Part shown: positions 42,231 through 52,364 of the stretch, one piece after another
Position numbering within the stretch: position 1 is the first letter of the stretch
Layout: every line of letters starts with the position of its first letter
Program-made: the position numbers and the translations under genes
Notes under the pieces: generated by a model
The model's database searches: none
Seen by the model: only the letters and a program-made list of their open reading frames with translations
What the model was told of the DNA's origin: nothing
Assembly: GCA_956465555.1 (NCBI GenBank)
Contig: OY101120.1
Span: 1,240,001 to 1,304,000 of the forward strand
DNA from: Nitzschia sp. pyKryTriq1
Lineage: Eukaryota; Bacillariophyta; Bacillariophyceae; Bacillariales; Bacillariaceae
DNA: 64,000 nucleotides
Direction: 5' to 3'

Positions 42231-44948
42231 ATGTCCGACGCCACCGTGGCCTTCCCGAACTATGTGGTGACTTCGAATGAATCCAATGTGGGGTTTTATA
42301 TTTTTGTATTAGCCTACACGGCACTGTGCTTTTTTCTGATTGCGCCCTTAGTGACTTGGAGTCGCCATCTGGAGAAGAAGCAAATGCTGGAACAACAAGA
42401 CGAGCAGCTCAATATAAAAGGAGAAAAGGTGGCGGAAGTTGAATCACACGTGGTTGCCGGCAGCGCCTTGAAATCTCCCCAGGTTGTAGTCAGCAAGAGC
42501 GCCGCTGTCTCCTCCTTGGCATCGGGAAGTCACGCGCCACCTGCTTCCACCTTTTCAAAACAACACTCCGTCCGAAGTGGAAGAAGTGGACTGGGCCTCA
42601 TGCTATATTTAGACAAGGTGGCTGCTGCCGAATATCCAGACAAGGATCCGGAATTCCAGTCTCTCGCTGGACCGCACACGGTTGTCTCCAAAGTCTCAAA
42701 ATCGGGGACGGCACCCTCCAGCAGTGGCAGTGGGACGCCCAGTGCGGCAACTACTTCTCGTTTACACGGAGTGTCACCCTCGGCGAAGAAATTGTCCTCT
42801 CTAGTGCTGGATGTAGGAGGACGAAGATGGAAGAATCGACGCCCAATAGGAAGGGTCGACGTGATTCAAAATGCCATTAGTTACGAAAGGGCTGGATCAG
42901 CCGTGTCCGCCCTGAGTAGCGCCATCAGCAAGAGCTCCTTGCAGCATAATGGCCTTGCCAATAAAGCACGACCCGCCAAGGGAATGAGCGACTTGGCGAG
43001 CTCAGTGTTGGAAGAACAGCAGGATCAGCAAGAGAGCATGCGGTCAGGTGGGGGACATGCGCCAATTACGCTACACAGTCTTAGAGCCGCTCCTACGCAA
43101 TATCATCGGAGTCGCTTTTCACGTCGACCCAGTCGGGCAGGATCTCATTCGGGGGGCAGTGTAAGAAGTATGGAACGATCCGTAATGTCCTCGATTGTGG
43201 ACGATATCAGTCCCAACGATGCTGCCGATGCAAATGATCCGGGACGAGGAAACATATTTGTCCACCCCACGGGGGAAATCGATTCGCCGGGGCTGGGCTG
43301 CTGTTCAGGATTCTTTGAGTCCTTGTTGGTATTGGCTGCACCTGGAGAGGAAATGAGGCGCGTTGTCCAATCCAGTATTCCTCTGGCACTCGGAGCCGCC
43401 TCGGAAGCCGTCTTTCGTTTAACGACGGCAGGCTTTGTATCAAGGTTTCTTGGAACTGAATCCATGATCGCATACCTATTGGTCGGGCTGTTCGTGCGTT
43501 TGACGAGCGAAGAATTGTCAGGTGCCATCATTGACGCGACGTCTTCCTTTGTGCAAGCTTGTCTTTTTTCTTCCATTGCCGAGGGGGACGTATCGCACTT
43601 TTTAGCCGGGCAATATGTGCAGCATGCGATTGTCCTCCAGCTGTTACTGGGAATTCCCTTGCTTGTAGTCTGGGTCCTGAAAATGGAGGATGTTGTGTAT
43701 TGGCTTGTTCAATCAGCTAGTATTGCAGAGATTGCTAGCGACTATGCAAGGGTTGTCGTCTTTTACTACCTGGTCCAGTCCATCAGCCGCACCTGTACGG
43801 TCATTTTTCATATCTGTGGGCATGAACATTTTGAATCTGTTATTGATGTCACCACTTCGATGCTTCAAGTCATTGTTGTGGCATGCGTGGTGACCCAAGT
43901 CGAAACGGCCACGCTCGTGACTGTTGGATACATCCAAGTTTTGATTGGTATTGCTGGCGCCGTGGCCAAGGTTCTGTTTCCTGTGATGCGAAACTGGATG
44001 AAACCCTTTCGCCGAGGTTTGGTGGGGCAAATCGCCTTGCTTCACAATCGCCAGGGCTTTGGACAACTTGCTAGAGCAATGGTACCATTGTGCTTAGGCA
44101 CGGTGCTGGAATACGGAGAATGGGAGGTACTAACGTTGTGCTTGCGGCATCTAGGTCCGGCGGAGGTGGCCGCATGGGCTGTGTTGGGCGCGGTATGGGA
44201 TATTCTCGAAGCTATGACAGAAGGGATTGGAGAAGCAGCGGCTACTCAAGTGGCCTTTTTGCTTGCTGCATGGCAACCAGACCGGGCTCGCAAATTAGCG
44301 AATACTGTCATGTATTTGGCCGTGATTCAGTCCTTGGTAGTGACTTCCGCCCTCTACATGGGTGGACAGTATCTTGCTGTGCTGCTGACTACAGATCCAG
44401 TTCTTCAACATTTGATTAACAATTCCATCGCCTTGATGGGTTTGGCCAATGTGACAATGGCCTTTGCACAAGTCTCGTGGAGCTTGATTGGCGCACAAGG
44501 CCGCTTTCGATTGGCGACATCGGTTGTCTTTTCGGCACGATGGTTCGTGACCATTCCAGTAGCGTTGCTTACCATCTTTGTTTGGGAGATGGATTTGAAT
44601 GGTACCAGTGGATCATTAGTGGTAGGCTATGCAACGGCATCGAGTGCGTTGACCTTTATTGTCTTGCGAAGTGACTGGGAACGGTTGGCAAGGATCATGC
44701 AAGAAATGAATCGACCGAAAGTCGCGTCAGAGCAAGGAAGTGAACGGGATGTACCCGACGACGACCACGGAGATCCCTTTGACGATGATTCTTCGGATGA
44801 CTCCTCCAGTGCGGGCTTTGGATTCGGTGTTGGTGGAGGGGATGAGGACAGTGAAGGTCCTTCTACGGCCATCTCGGGGAAAACGAAGGGCAGTATTCGA
44901 TCGAAAGTAAAACCAAAAGCAACAGTTGATCCGCCGTCGCGCCAATAA
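42231..44948 (+). CDS. MATE-family multidrug/solute efflux transporter, long N-terminus
   Basis: Single exon, 905 aa. One hydrophobic segment lies near residues 22-43 (FYIFVLAYTALCFFLIAPLV), followed by a 320-residue Ser/Gly-rich soluble region. A MATE-like bundle runs from about 375 to 815 with about twelve helices in two pseudo-repeats. PLCLGTVLEYGEWEVLTLCL and AWAVLGAVWDILEAMTEGIG match the start of the second MATE half. The C-terminus is acidic (DDDHGDPFDDDSSDDS). MATE proteins exchange Na+ or H+ for organic cations or acids. The added N-terminal helix and linker are not part of the usual 450-500 aa family layout. The substrate and membrane are unknown. Confidence 0.8.
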   Translation: MSDATVAFPNYVVTSNESNVGFYIFVLAYTALCFFLIAPLVTWSRHLEKKQMLEQQDEQLNIKGEKVAEVESHVVAGSALKSPQVVVSKSAAVSSLASGSHAPPASTFSKQHSVRSGRSGLGLMLYLDKVAAAEYPDKDPEFQSLAGPHTVVSKVSKSGTAPSSSGSGTPSAATTSRLHGVSPSAKKLSSLVLDVGGRRWKNRRPIGRVDVIQNAISYERAGSAVSALSSAISKSSLQHNGLANKARPAKGMSDLASSVLEEQQDQQESMRSGGGHAPITLHSLRAAPTQYHRSRFSRRPSRAGSHSGGSVRSMERSVMSSIVDDISPNDAADANDPGRGNIFVHPTGEIDSPGLGCCSGFFESLLVLAAPGEEMRRVVQSSIPLALGAASEAVFRLTTAGFVSRFLGTESMIAYLLVGLFVRLTSEELSGAIIDATSSFVQACLFSSIAEGDVSHFLAGQYVQHAIVLQLLLGIPLLVVWVLKMEDVVYWLVQSASIAEIASDYARVVVFYYLVQSISRTCTVIFHICGHEHFESVIDVTTSMLQVIVVACVVTQVETATLVTVGYIQVLIGIAGAVAKVLFPVMRNWMKPFRRGLVGQIALLHNRQGFGQLARAMVPLCLGTVLEYGEWEVLTLCLRHLGPAEVAAWAVLGAVWDILEAMTEGIGEAAATQVAFLLAAWQPDRARKLANTVMYLAVIQSLVVTSALYMGGQYLAVLLTTDPVLQHLINNSIALMGLANVTMAFAQVSWSLIGAQGRFRLATSVVFSARWFVTIPVALLTIFVWEMDLNGTSGSLVVGYATASSALTFIVLRSDWERLARIMQEMNRPKVASEQGSERDVPDDDHGDPFDDDSSDDSSSAGFGFGVGGGDEDSEGPSTAISGKTKGSIRSKVKPKATVDPPSRQ

Positions 44949-45082
44949 CACATAACATTCCTGCACATGATTAGTAAGAAGCGAAAATGACAAATTATAT
45001 ACAAAACTAATCATAATATTTTGAAATGCATTCCTACTACAAGCTGGAGAGGCACTATCGCTCGAAATGTTTCTCTCGCATT

Positions 45083-46744
45083 TCACTCTTCTTCCTCGTC
45101 ATCCGAGGAAGCAGAGCTACTGCTCGGCGAGGGAAGACAAAATCGAACTTGGTCCGATCCTTCGTCGTTGATTGGAGCCGTGGCCTCCACTTGTGGTGCA
45201 ACGACCTCTGGAATATTTTTCGTGTTCTTGGTTGTGTCTGGCGTCGCTGCTCCATTGTCATTGCTGTTGTTTTCCTTGCCATTACTGTTGTTTGATGAGT
45301 GTCTTGTAATGGGAACCGCTCCGAAAAGTGCCATCAGTTCGCTGGTGCTTCTGGGTTGTTGCTGCTTTGTAGCTTCCGCCGTTGATTGATTCAAAGAAAA
45401 TGAAAAGGCATTTGGGTCTTGGTCTTGTGGATGTTGTTGTGACTCGTGATTGACATCAAAGGGGGGCGGTTGGTCTTGTCCTTGCCCCCCTGTTGCTGCA
45501 GTAGAATATCCGTTTATATGTGTAGTCGTATTCGAATCCAACGGAGTCACAGAATGGAAATAGTCGTTGGATGATGGTGCCCAGGATTGATGGGTATGAG
45601 TTGCTGGTGGAACATGATAGTCGTCTTCTTCTTCCTCGTCCTCTTCTTCGTCTTCGAAACCATAGTAGACTTGGGCATTGAATTCGTTGCGTACAAACTG
45701 CAAGTTTCCTGGGCGTTGTTGCTGCCCTGGTACCCCCGTTGGATTTCGGGGTCCTGTGGAGGCAGTTTGCTGCTGCAAGACAAAGGCATCCGGAGCTTCA
45801 AAAGAAGAGTTGTTGGGTGGAGGAGTCGTAAAATTGGTTGGTTCTATTTCTTCCTGTGGCAACAGTTGTTGCTGGTTTGTGTATCCAGCAGGTCGTGGTT
45901 GCTGCAAGGGTGTTGGTCCAAGTAGTCTTCGCTGGTGATGGGAAGGGAACTGTCCCTCGCCATTTGCAGGCTCTTGCAATGGGTTGCCCAGAGGCCTCAT
46001 GGGTGGTGGTGGTGGGGCTGGCTGCTGTGCTGGACGAGGACCAGAGCCGTCAGGCATAGCCCTGGAAGTTTCGATTGGGGCTGATGGGGCCAGTGCAACT
46101 AACCCCGTGGGAGCACTACTTGTACTTCCATAATGCATTCGCTCCAATTCTCCCGGTTGCAAGGGGCGACGTCGTTTCCCCAAGACAGCCTGTAGCCTGT
46201 CGGGGCGAGCATGAGGAGGAGGGGGGACGTATCGCGCGGGACGTTGAAATTTCCGCTGCATCAATTTTTGCATGGACGACGACACCGTGGCTCCTTGGCG
46301 CGGGCTGCTGCTGCTACTGGCGACAGCGTTGCTCTGGCTTGGAGGCACCCAGGGGCCTTCAATTTGAATGAGAAATCGCTCTGTTTCTAGCTGCGTTTCG
46401 CGTCCTTGTGAAAGTGCTTGCTGTTGACCTATTGTGATCTCGCACTCGTCCAAGGTGGGATCGGCGGAGCCAGGAGTTGGTTGGGCGTGGAACAGCTTGG
46501 CACGGGATGAACGTAGGACCAACCGACCGTCGTGCCACAACTTTCGTTTCTGGGTCTTGTGCTTTGTGTATAGACAGGCAAACTGCGACTGCGTCTGCTG
46601 TCGCTGCGAATAATGAGACGACGATGACGAGGTACCCAAACCGTCGTCACCGTCGCTGGTAGTACTCGTATTGTACCCGTACTCGTACTCGTACCCGTAC
46701 AATACACTCGCATTCGCACTGGCGGCGCTACCAGTCGAAACCAT
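45083..46744 (-). CDS. DUF2439 protein (ZGRF1/Mte1 N-terminal type)
   Basis: Single exon, 553 aa. Residues about 52-140 match the DUF2439 domain: FACLYTKHKTQKRKLWHDGR, then ETERFLIQIEGPW. In yeast Mte1 and animal ZGRF1 this domain sits at the start of proteins that work with MPH1/FANCM-type helicases in recombination repair. The remainder is low-complexity Gln/Pro/Asn-rich sequence without a helicase, so it resembles short Mte1 rather than ZGRF1. A C-terminal acidic tail ends SDDEEEE. The first residues (YGYEYEYGYN) are encoded by a GTAC repeat block at 46659-46710. The function is inferred from one domain only. Confidence 0.65.
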   Translation of the reverse strand: MVSTGSAASANASVLYGYEYEYGYNTSTTSDGDDGLGTSSSSSHYSQRQQTQSQFACLYTKHKTQKRKLWHDGRLVLRSSRAKLFHAQPTPGSADPTLDECEITIGQQQALSQGRETQLETERFLIQIEGPWVPPSQSNAVASSSSSPRQGATVSSSMQKLMQRKFQRPARYVPPPPHARPDRLQAVLGKRRRPLQPGELERMHYGSTSSAPTGLVALAPSAPIETSRAMPDGSGPRPAQQPAPPPPPMRPLGNPLQEPANGEGQFPSHHQRRLLGPTPLQQPRPAGYTNQQQLLPQEEIEPTNFTTPPPNNSSFEAPDAFVLQQQTASTGPRNPTGVPGQQQRPGNLQFVRNEFNAQVYYGFEDEEEDEEEEDDYHVPPATHTHQSWAPSSNDYFHSVTPLDSNTTTHINGYSTAATGGQGQDQPPPFDVNHESQQHPQDQDPNAFSFSLNQSTAEATKQQQPRSTSELMALFGAVPITRHSSNNSNGKENNSNDNGAATPDTTKNTKNIPEVVAPQVEATAPINDEGSDQVRFCLPSPSSSSASSDDEEEE

Positions 46745-47321
46745 ATTGGGATGCTCTGTAGACTACTTGTACTGTCTGATACACCTTGCTGCTCTATTCG
46801 ATGCCGGTACCTGGTACAACTATGGATATCATACGAGTAGACCACGAGTAACCAACTCACTCATGGTCAACAATAAAAATGACAACGATGGTCCCCACCT
46901 GAACCATAGTGTCGGAACTGAGAACTGTACTCGTACACGCAGGTACACTACCGGTACGTAGTTTTCCCGTCACGTCGGTGATAGCAGAAAGGATGGCGCG
47001 AAATGAATGCCACGATCCATTCGACCGAAAAGCCGTTTACTATCCAGCTGACTACCGGTATGTACTGACTGCGCATCGTGGATCACTTTGCTTTGCTCTA
47101 CTACAGTAGCTACATCGAATCGAATATATATGTAGTTTAGGCTGCGCTCTGAGGTTCGCGTACTCACCCTGGCGGTCATAGACACCCCGCGGGTTGAGAG
47201 CAGTTGGGCGTGAACCCGTGCTCTACTAGTAGCTACAGTACTTGTACCAGCAGTAAAGTACGCCACATTTTAGATTGCTACGTGAACGACGAAGGATCAC
47301 TATTTTTTAACTCTCCACTCC
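46745..47321. other. Intergenic between DUF2439 gene and plastid carrier
   Basis: 577 bases with no supported gene. Scattered GTAC and CTACTAGTAG units occur, for example near 46805, 46925-46960 and 47222. Confidence 0.45.
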
Positions 47322-49247
47322 TTAGATGTCCAGTTGAAAAACCTCTGACAAATCATTGGCCGTCACTCCAAATAACGTCCGAAAGATATCGTATAGAAGA
47401 AACTGACCAGCAATAATTGATCCCGCCCAGACGCATCGACTGCCCAAACCTCGAAACAAGGATCCAATCCCTCCTTCTTCTACCATATTTTGACAGGCTT
47501 GTACCACACCCAAGCGCTTGCCGCTGCCCTCGCTGCTTTGCGCCACATACGTCAGCACGGAATCGGCAGGTTGACTCACGACGGACGAGAGAGTTCCCGA
47601 AAATCCACCTGCCACTAAACTGACAGCCAGTGCCGTCCAGGTCGCATCCCGTAAGGACGGAGAGATGCCATAAATCGCGTCACAGGCTCGCTCAAAAGCC
47701 AAGAATTTAACACTTCCGAAAATCACCTGCCGAGTGAGTAAAGAGGGCAAGCCCGCGTAGACGCGGGTCCAGGATCCTTCACCTTCTGACGCAATGGCTT
47801 GGAGCGTACCTGATAAACCCATAGGTCTGTACGTAATGGGATCAGCCACCACCCGGATTCGGGCGGCTTCCAACGGAGTCAATCCCAAGCTTGCTATGAC
47901 TGCTGCCAAAGCACCTGCCATCAGAGCAATGCTATTGGTATGAGCCAACGCCCAGTCTGTCGTGAACAGAGATTGTCCCAAGTACCGTTTGAAAAAGGTA
48001 TAACTCGGATACACCGATAAACCGTACCAAAAATAGCCGGCCACAGTAGCTTGAAATCCCAGCAACAGTCCACTCAAACCCAAATCCTTGTAAATCTTGG
48101 AAGCGCCTTGCCAAATGTTACTATACTCATCCGGGCTCGTTTGTAGTTTGGTCTTGACCACATCCAAGGGTAAAACCAGCGTGTGAGTAATGGCACAACC
48201 CGTTGCCCCAGATAGTCCCAAGATAGCGTAGATTGCCGCAGAATAAGAAGGCAATTCACGGGTAAGCACCTCCGAGGCGATGGGGCCAAAGGGAGTGGCG
48301 GTAGCAGTTTGTCCAAATTCTTCGTCCAGACCGATCTGGTATAGGGAAACGGGAGGAGCGAGGGTCAACGAGTCGCCAACCACGGATACCTGGTAATAAT
48401 TAGGTAAGAGTGCCGATAAATCTTCCATCAGGATAGAGGGAACTGTGGGTATTGATCCACCCGTAGGTAGAGTCGGTGGTGACGACGATACTGATGATGA
48501 TTCGAGTATGGATTGTCGAATGGAACCTTGGGGTTGATCCTCTGGCGGCAACAAAGCGCAGAGAATTCCTATATGTCGTGGAGCCTCGGTGCCTCTATAT
48601 GTTTGCAGGAGTCTTTGAAACAACTTGCTGTATCCATCTTGTCGTTTCTCTGGAAGATAGGCGTCCAAAGATTGTTGGAGGGAAGCAGCAAACTTCCCAA
48701 AGGATTGACCTAATTGGCGCTGTTGTTTTTCTGGCGACAACAGCGACACAGACTGTATTTGGCTATGCCACCAAGATGCTACGCCTTCGTCGTAAGTAAT
48801 CAAAAAGCGTGCTAGGTATGTGCAAAAGGGGGCCGGTGTGGTAGGGGAGGAGGAAGCTGACCGTCCCGAGGGGCCCAACGATGTCCACTGGGCTTGTCCC
48901 AACTCGAGATCTTCCAGTGAGGGTGGATTGGTGGAGGTCGTTTGTGCTACGCTAGCGACAGGAAACAAGGATGCAGCCGCTGCCATGGATATCAATAGGT
49001 CCCTACGGTTCGTCGACATGTTTGGATCCTGTAGTAGACTTCCATGGCTGTGATTGTCGCATTTCTTGCTCTTGTCGTCGTTCTCTTTCGAGGTACTTTT
49101 ACCCAACATTGTTGTTGGGTGAGATTTTCGAGGAATTGCGAGAACCTGATTTTGTGTCTGGAATGCTCGACAAGTCGGTCTATCACACAACAGCCACAAT
49201 AGTGCAAATAAACTTACTCCACCGAAAACTGTCTGTCGTTTTGCCAT
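47322..49247 (-). CDS. Mitochondrial-carrier-family protein with plastid presequence
   Basis: 641 aa from the Met at 49247 (an upstream Met at 49274 adds nine residues). The N-terminus MAKRQTVFGGVSLFALLWLL is a signal peptide ending CRA-F, the diatom plastid import site. A second segment near residues 80-105 (NRRDLLISMAAAASLF, then ASVAQ) looks like a Tat signal. About 230 residues of unknown soluble sequence follow. Three carrier repeats occupy about 340-640, with signature cores PLDVVKTK, PLEAARIR and a weak QPADSVLTY. THTLVLPLDVVKTKLQ and LTPLEAARIR recall the phosphate-carrier branch (SLC25A3). A plastid-envelope or thylakoid carrier for phosphate or a similar anion is the best inference. 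Confidence 0.82.
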   Translation of the reverse strand: MAKRQTVFGGVSLFALLWLLCDRPTCRAFQTQNQVLAIPRKSHPTTMLGKSTSKENDDKSKKCDNHSHGSLLQDPNMSTNRRDLLISMAAAASLFPVASVAQTTSTNPPSLEDLELGQAQWTSLGPSGRSASSSPTTPAPFCTYLARFLITYDEGVASWWHSQIQSVSLLSPEKQQRQLGQSFGKFAASLQQSLDAYLPEKRQDGYSKLFQRLLQTYRGTEAPRHIGILCALLPPEDQPQGSIRQSILESSSVSSSPPTLPTGGSIPTVPSILMEDLSALLPNYYQVSVVGDSLTLAPPVSLYQIGLDEEFGQTATATPFGPIASEVLTRELPSYSAAIYAILGLSGATGCAITHTLVLPLDVVKTKLQTSPDEYSNIWQGASKIYKDLGLSGLLLGFQATVAGYFWYGLSVYPSYTFFKRYLGQSLFTTDWALAHTNSIALMAGALAAVIASLGLTPLEAARIRVVADPITYRPMGLSGTLQAIASEGEGSWTRVYAGLPSLLTRQVIFGSVKFLAFERACDAIYGISPSLRDATWTALAVSLVAGGFSGTLSSVVSQPADSVLTYVAQSSEGSGKRLGVVQACQNMVEEGGIGSLFRGLGSRCVWAGSIIAGQFLLYDIFRTLFGVTANDLSEVFQLDI

Positions 49248-49982
49248 AATTATTAATATTCGTCGGTTTCTCATGCTTGCAGCAAGGGAAATACTTGAGA
49301 GATCTGAAGCGAAAATTGAATCTAGACAGTAAACTAAAACCTAGCACAGAACTTCTTTTTGTTGTTTCAATGCGGCTCTCCCTGGTCAGTTGTGGTTCTT
49401 GGATGGCAAATTGAAATTAATGACATCAAGTGCAAAGAAAGATCAAAGATGGTGGTGTCTGTCCCCGCGCGTCTGTCATGTCGTGTCTTCAACAACGCGA
49501 TCATTCGCGATCCACTGCCATCCGGAGTTTGTGCTGGCCTTCGTCCGTTTGGTCGAGTAGTTGTCGACCGTTAGTTAAACCTCTTGAAATATTTCGTATT
49601 TTACCGTCGCGTGAATGCTCCAAAATCTGGAACGGTTGAGTCTTGGGGAATAACGTGGATTCCTGCAGACTCCACCTCTCTCACGCGCGCCTTGTTCTCC
49701 GCACCTCCACGTGGAATACCTCATCTCCATAAGCTATCTACAAGTCCGTATATCCTTATGTACTTGGTCTATGACAGAGCGTGTGATCCCCGATTTGCCG
49801 TTATTTTCGAGTAAATTTCGAATTACTGGCTCATCGGGGAAGTGCTCGCCCGTACCAAGCTTTGAAGGGACGCTGGTCTTGTTGACGAAGGAAACTCAGA
49901 GGATGATCATGGCTCTGTCTCCATGTGGATGCAGGGGAACGAAAAGGAAAAATTAAAATATAAATTCTTCGATTCATGATGT
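49248..49982. other. Intergenic, promoter side of the plastid carrier
   Basis: 735 bases. Open frames of 70-80 codons exist on the + strand but show no domain or targeting feature. I do not call a gene. Confidence 0.35.
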
Positions 49983-50252
49983 TTAATTGGCGAACGTAAT
50001 GTCCCAACTGTCGACATCGCCGTTGTTAAACATCGCCATGTGCCGCATCGCATTCTGCGGCATATCTTGACCGCTCGCGTGAGAAGGTTTCAAGGTCTTC
50101 TTGAAATTGGATTGAGTGACTCCTTGGTCGATCGTAGATCTTCCGGGATGGAGAGACGTATTTTTCGTTTTATACTCTAACACGCGCAATATGGTACGAT
50201 GTTCGAACGCCTTTTAAAACGAAGCAGTGAATCAACCTGCCTTCTTGGTCAT
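49983..50252 (-). CDS. Small spliced protein of unknown function (69 aa)
   Basis: Proposed exons 50252-50237 (MTKKA plus one base) and 50176-49983, joined across a 60-base intron beginning GTTGAT and ending TTAG. The product continues EYKTKNTSLHPGRSTIDQG and ends NNGDVDSWDITFAN. The N-terminal half is basic, the C-terminal half Met/Asn/Asp-rich. I know no family with this sequence. Phase and length fit, but the donor is weak. An unspliced reading from a Met at 50189 gives 68 aa with a different start. Confidence 0.33.
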
Positions 50253-51520
50253 TGCCGCGTCCCGGCGTTGGCGTGAACCGGTCGTCGGGACTTTTCATCA
50301 TTGGCGGGACGCTCCTAACAAACGAACGAGTTCCAACCCGCCAACGATTTTTTGTATACACTTACTTACGTGTGAACTGATACGGTTTCTGTACTTGTTT
50401 GCTACTGTAGTAAAGTAAAAGCTTTTACTCTACTATCTATTCCACTGATCTCGATGCTCGAATTGCGACGATTTGCAGAATTGTGAGCTCTCGGCTCGTT
50501 TGCAGATCGATCTCGAATGATCCTGCGATCACTCTTTCGATTGCTCGCCGTCCTCACTCATCTCTGCAGCCTGCGCCATTTCTTCCGCCCATCTACCAAT
50601 CAGATTCATTTGATGGCGTCATCATTACTCCGTCTGTCAGGCGTGCGCCTTCCATCAGGCACACCATACATATCCAATGGATAAAATAGGCAAATCCAAT
50701 CCATTGCGATAAAATTACTTAACGATTCTATGTCCTATGCGACTCTGGCACGCCAGCAACAAAATAAAACGTGATTCACAGGTAGTAGTACAATAATTGA
50801 TTTTTTGTTTCTGTCATCAAACGTAAACTGACACAACGCTAGGTTGTGAAAGATCACGGTCGGTTGCATCGGTTGTAATACGACTTGCCATCCGAATGAA
50901 ATTCCTCGTGGCGGCATGAAAAAATAATTCGGTCCCATCGATCACGTTATCTTGGAGTTGAGACGAAGTGATCGGATCGGTCACATTTTACCGAGGAAAG
51001 GGATGACAGACGGAAAAAGGACGAAAAGGGAGGAGAAGAACAAACAGACGCCGCAGACACGACAGACACTATCGATTGGATATATCATAAAAATTATTCG
51101 GATATGGAGAATTCTGAATGTTGGCCTATCCATTGGATATGCAAAACAGGCTTCCATCAGAAGCTCCTTCTGCCTCCGTCTGGCCGGCTGTCGAGTCAGA
51201 GGTACAGATCGGAATACCACTTTTGATTTTGACTATTTTGACACCTGGAACCTGGAAACTCTGAACTTGCTTGGAAGCAAGTTCAACAACAAAATCATCT
51301 TCTTTGATCCTGCGATGGCACATGGTGATTGTAGTCGACAGTATCCATGAACCAGGGACCACTTGATGGCAACAGGAGACCAACAACCAGCAGAGTGGAT
51401 CATCTCTTTCTCTTTTTGCACTCCTATCATTTTACACACAGTTATATAAAACGCTCCCACACCGTTGATTCTCGTTACATTCTATTTCATTCTTTGTTGC
51501 GCTACGAAATCACTGACATC
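50253..51520. other. 1.27 kb intergenic region
   Basis: A 132-codon open frame lies at 50952-51350 on the + strand. It begins with a Lys/Arg/Gln-rich stretch and shows no recognisable motif, so I leave it uncalled. The rest is AT-rich with no repeat that stands out. The 3' end is the promoter of the small plastid gene. Confidence 0.35.
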
Positions 51521-52152
51521 ATGACGCAAACATTCTTCAACGTTTTACTCGTTTTCGGCACTATGTTGATGAGTAGTACGTGTACTTGGGCATTTGTGGT
51601 AAAAATGCCCTCGGTTGTGCGGCATCCCTCTTCCCAGCTAGATGCCGTTGGTGCTTCTTTCTTGTCGGATGCCAACGGTCTATTGATTTCTACCATTGAC
51701 TCGGATATCGCATCCATCCCGAACGAGCAATTTGGTCTGGTTTTTGCGGGAGGAATCGTGAGTGACTAGGCGGCTTGATTTTCTTTGCGCAGAACATCTC
51801 GGTCTCTATCTAACTAATTATCATTTCCCACCGCTGCTAGATGGTCATGGTAGGCGGTGTCCTTTCGGCGGTCATTGTAGGATTCTTGCTGGAAAAGGGG
51901 GATTTGTATGCGAGTGTCGCCGCCGAATCGTATTTGCAAAGTGAGGACGATAAAGAGTTTTGGAGAGGCTTGTCAGATGAAGAGCAAGTCAAGGCAAAAG
52001 AATTGATGGAAAAGATCCGCGCATCCAAAGACGGTGGTAGTTCTCCTGAAGCCAAGCCTCAACCGTCCATGTCTGCCACGGCGTCCACAGCTAGTACGAC
52101 AGAATCGAGTCCTTCCAAACCAGCGGATATGTTCAGCGACTATGGGGATTAA
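51521..52152 (+). CDS. Small plastid-targeted membrane protein (182 aa)
   Basis: Two exons, 51521-51757 and 51841-52152. The N-terminus MTQTFFNVLLVFGTMLMSS is a signal peptide, and CTWA-FVVKMP gives the Phe +1 site of diatom plastid import. A single membrane segment spans the splice junction (QFGLVFAGGI joined to MVMVGGVLSAVIVGFLL, about residues 70-96). After it comes an acidic-to-Lys helix (EEQVKAKELMEKIRA) and a Ser/Thr/Pro-rich tail ending FSDYGD. The layout suggests a one-helix thylakoid or envelope protein. I do not recognise the family. Confidence 0.75.
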
Positions 52153-52364
52153 GATTACAAACAATCTCGCCTTGTCAACTGGCAACGATCGTCACTTTCA
52201 AATTGTACATTTCATGACAACGGGGCGAAAAGGGCTGAAACGACTAAGAATTACCTGCCAGTATTACTTTATGCGCCATAATAATATTTTCAGACTCCTC
52301 TCTTCTCTCAAGAGGCATTCATAGCCTCGTATATCTCTTGTCTTTCGTTCCAGTAGATTATTCG

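Noticed and set aside
50952-51350. 132-codon + strand open frame
   Set aside because: It begins with charged low-complexity sequence and has no domain, targeting signal or splice partner. Kept only as a note on the intergenic region.
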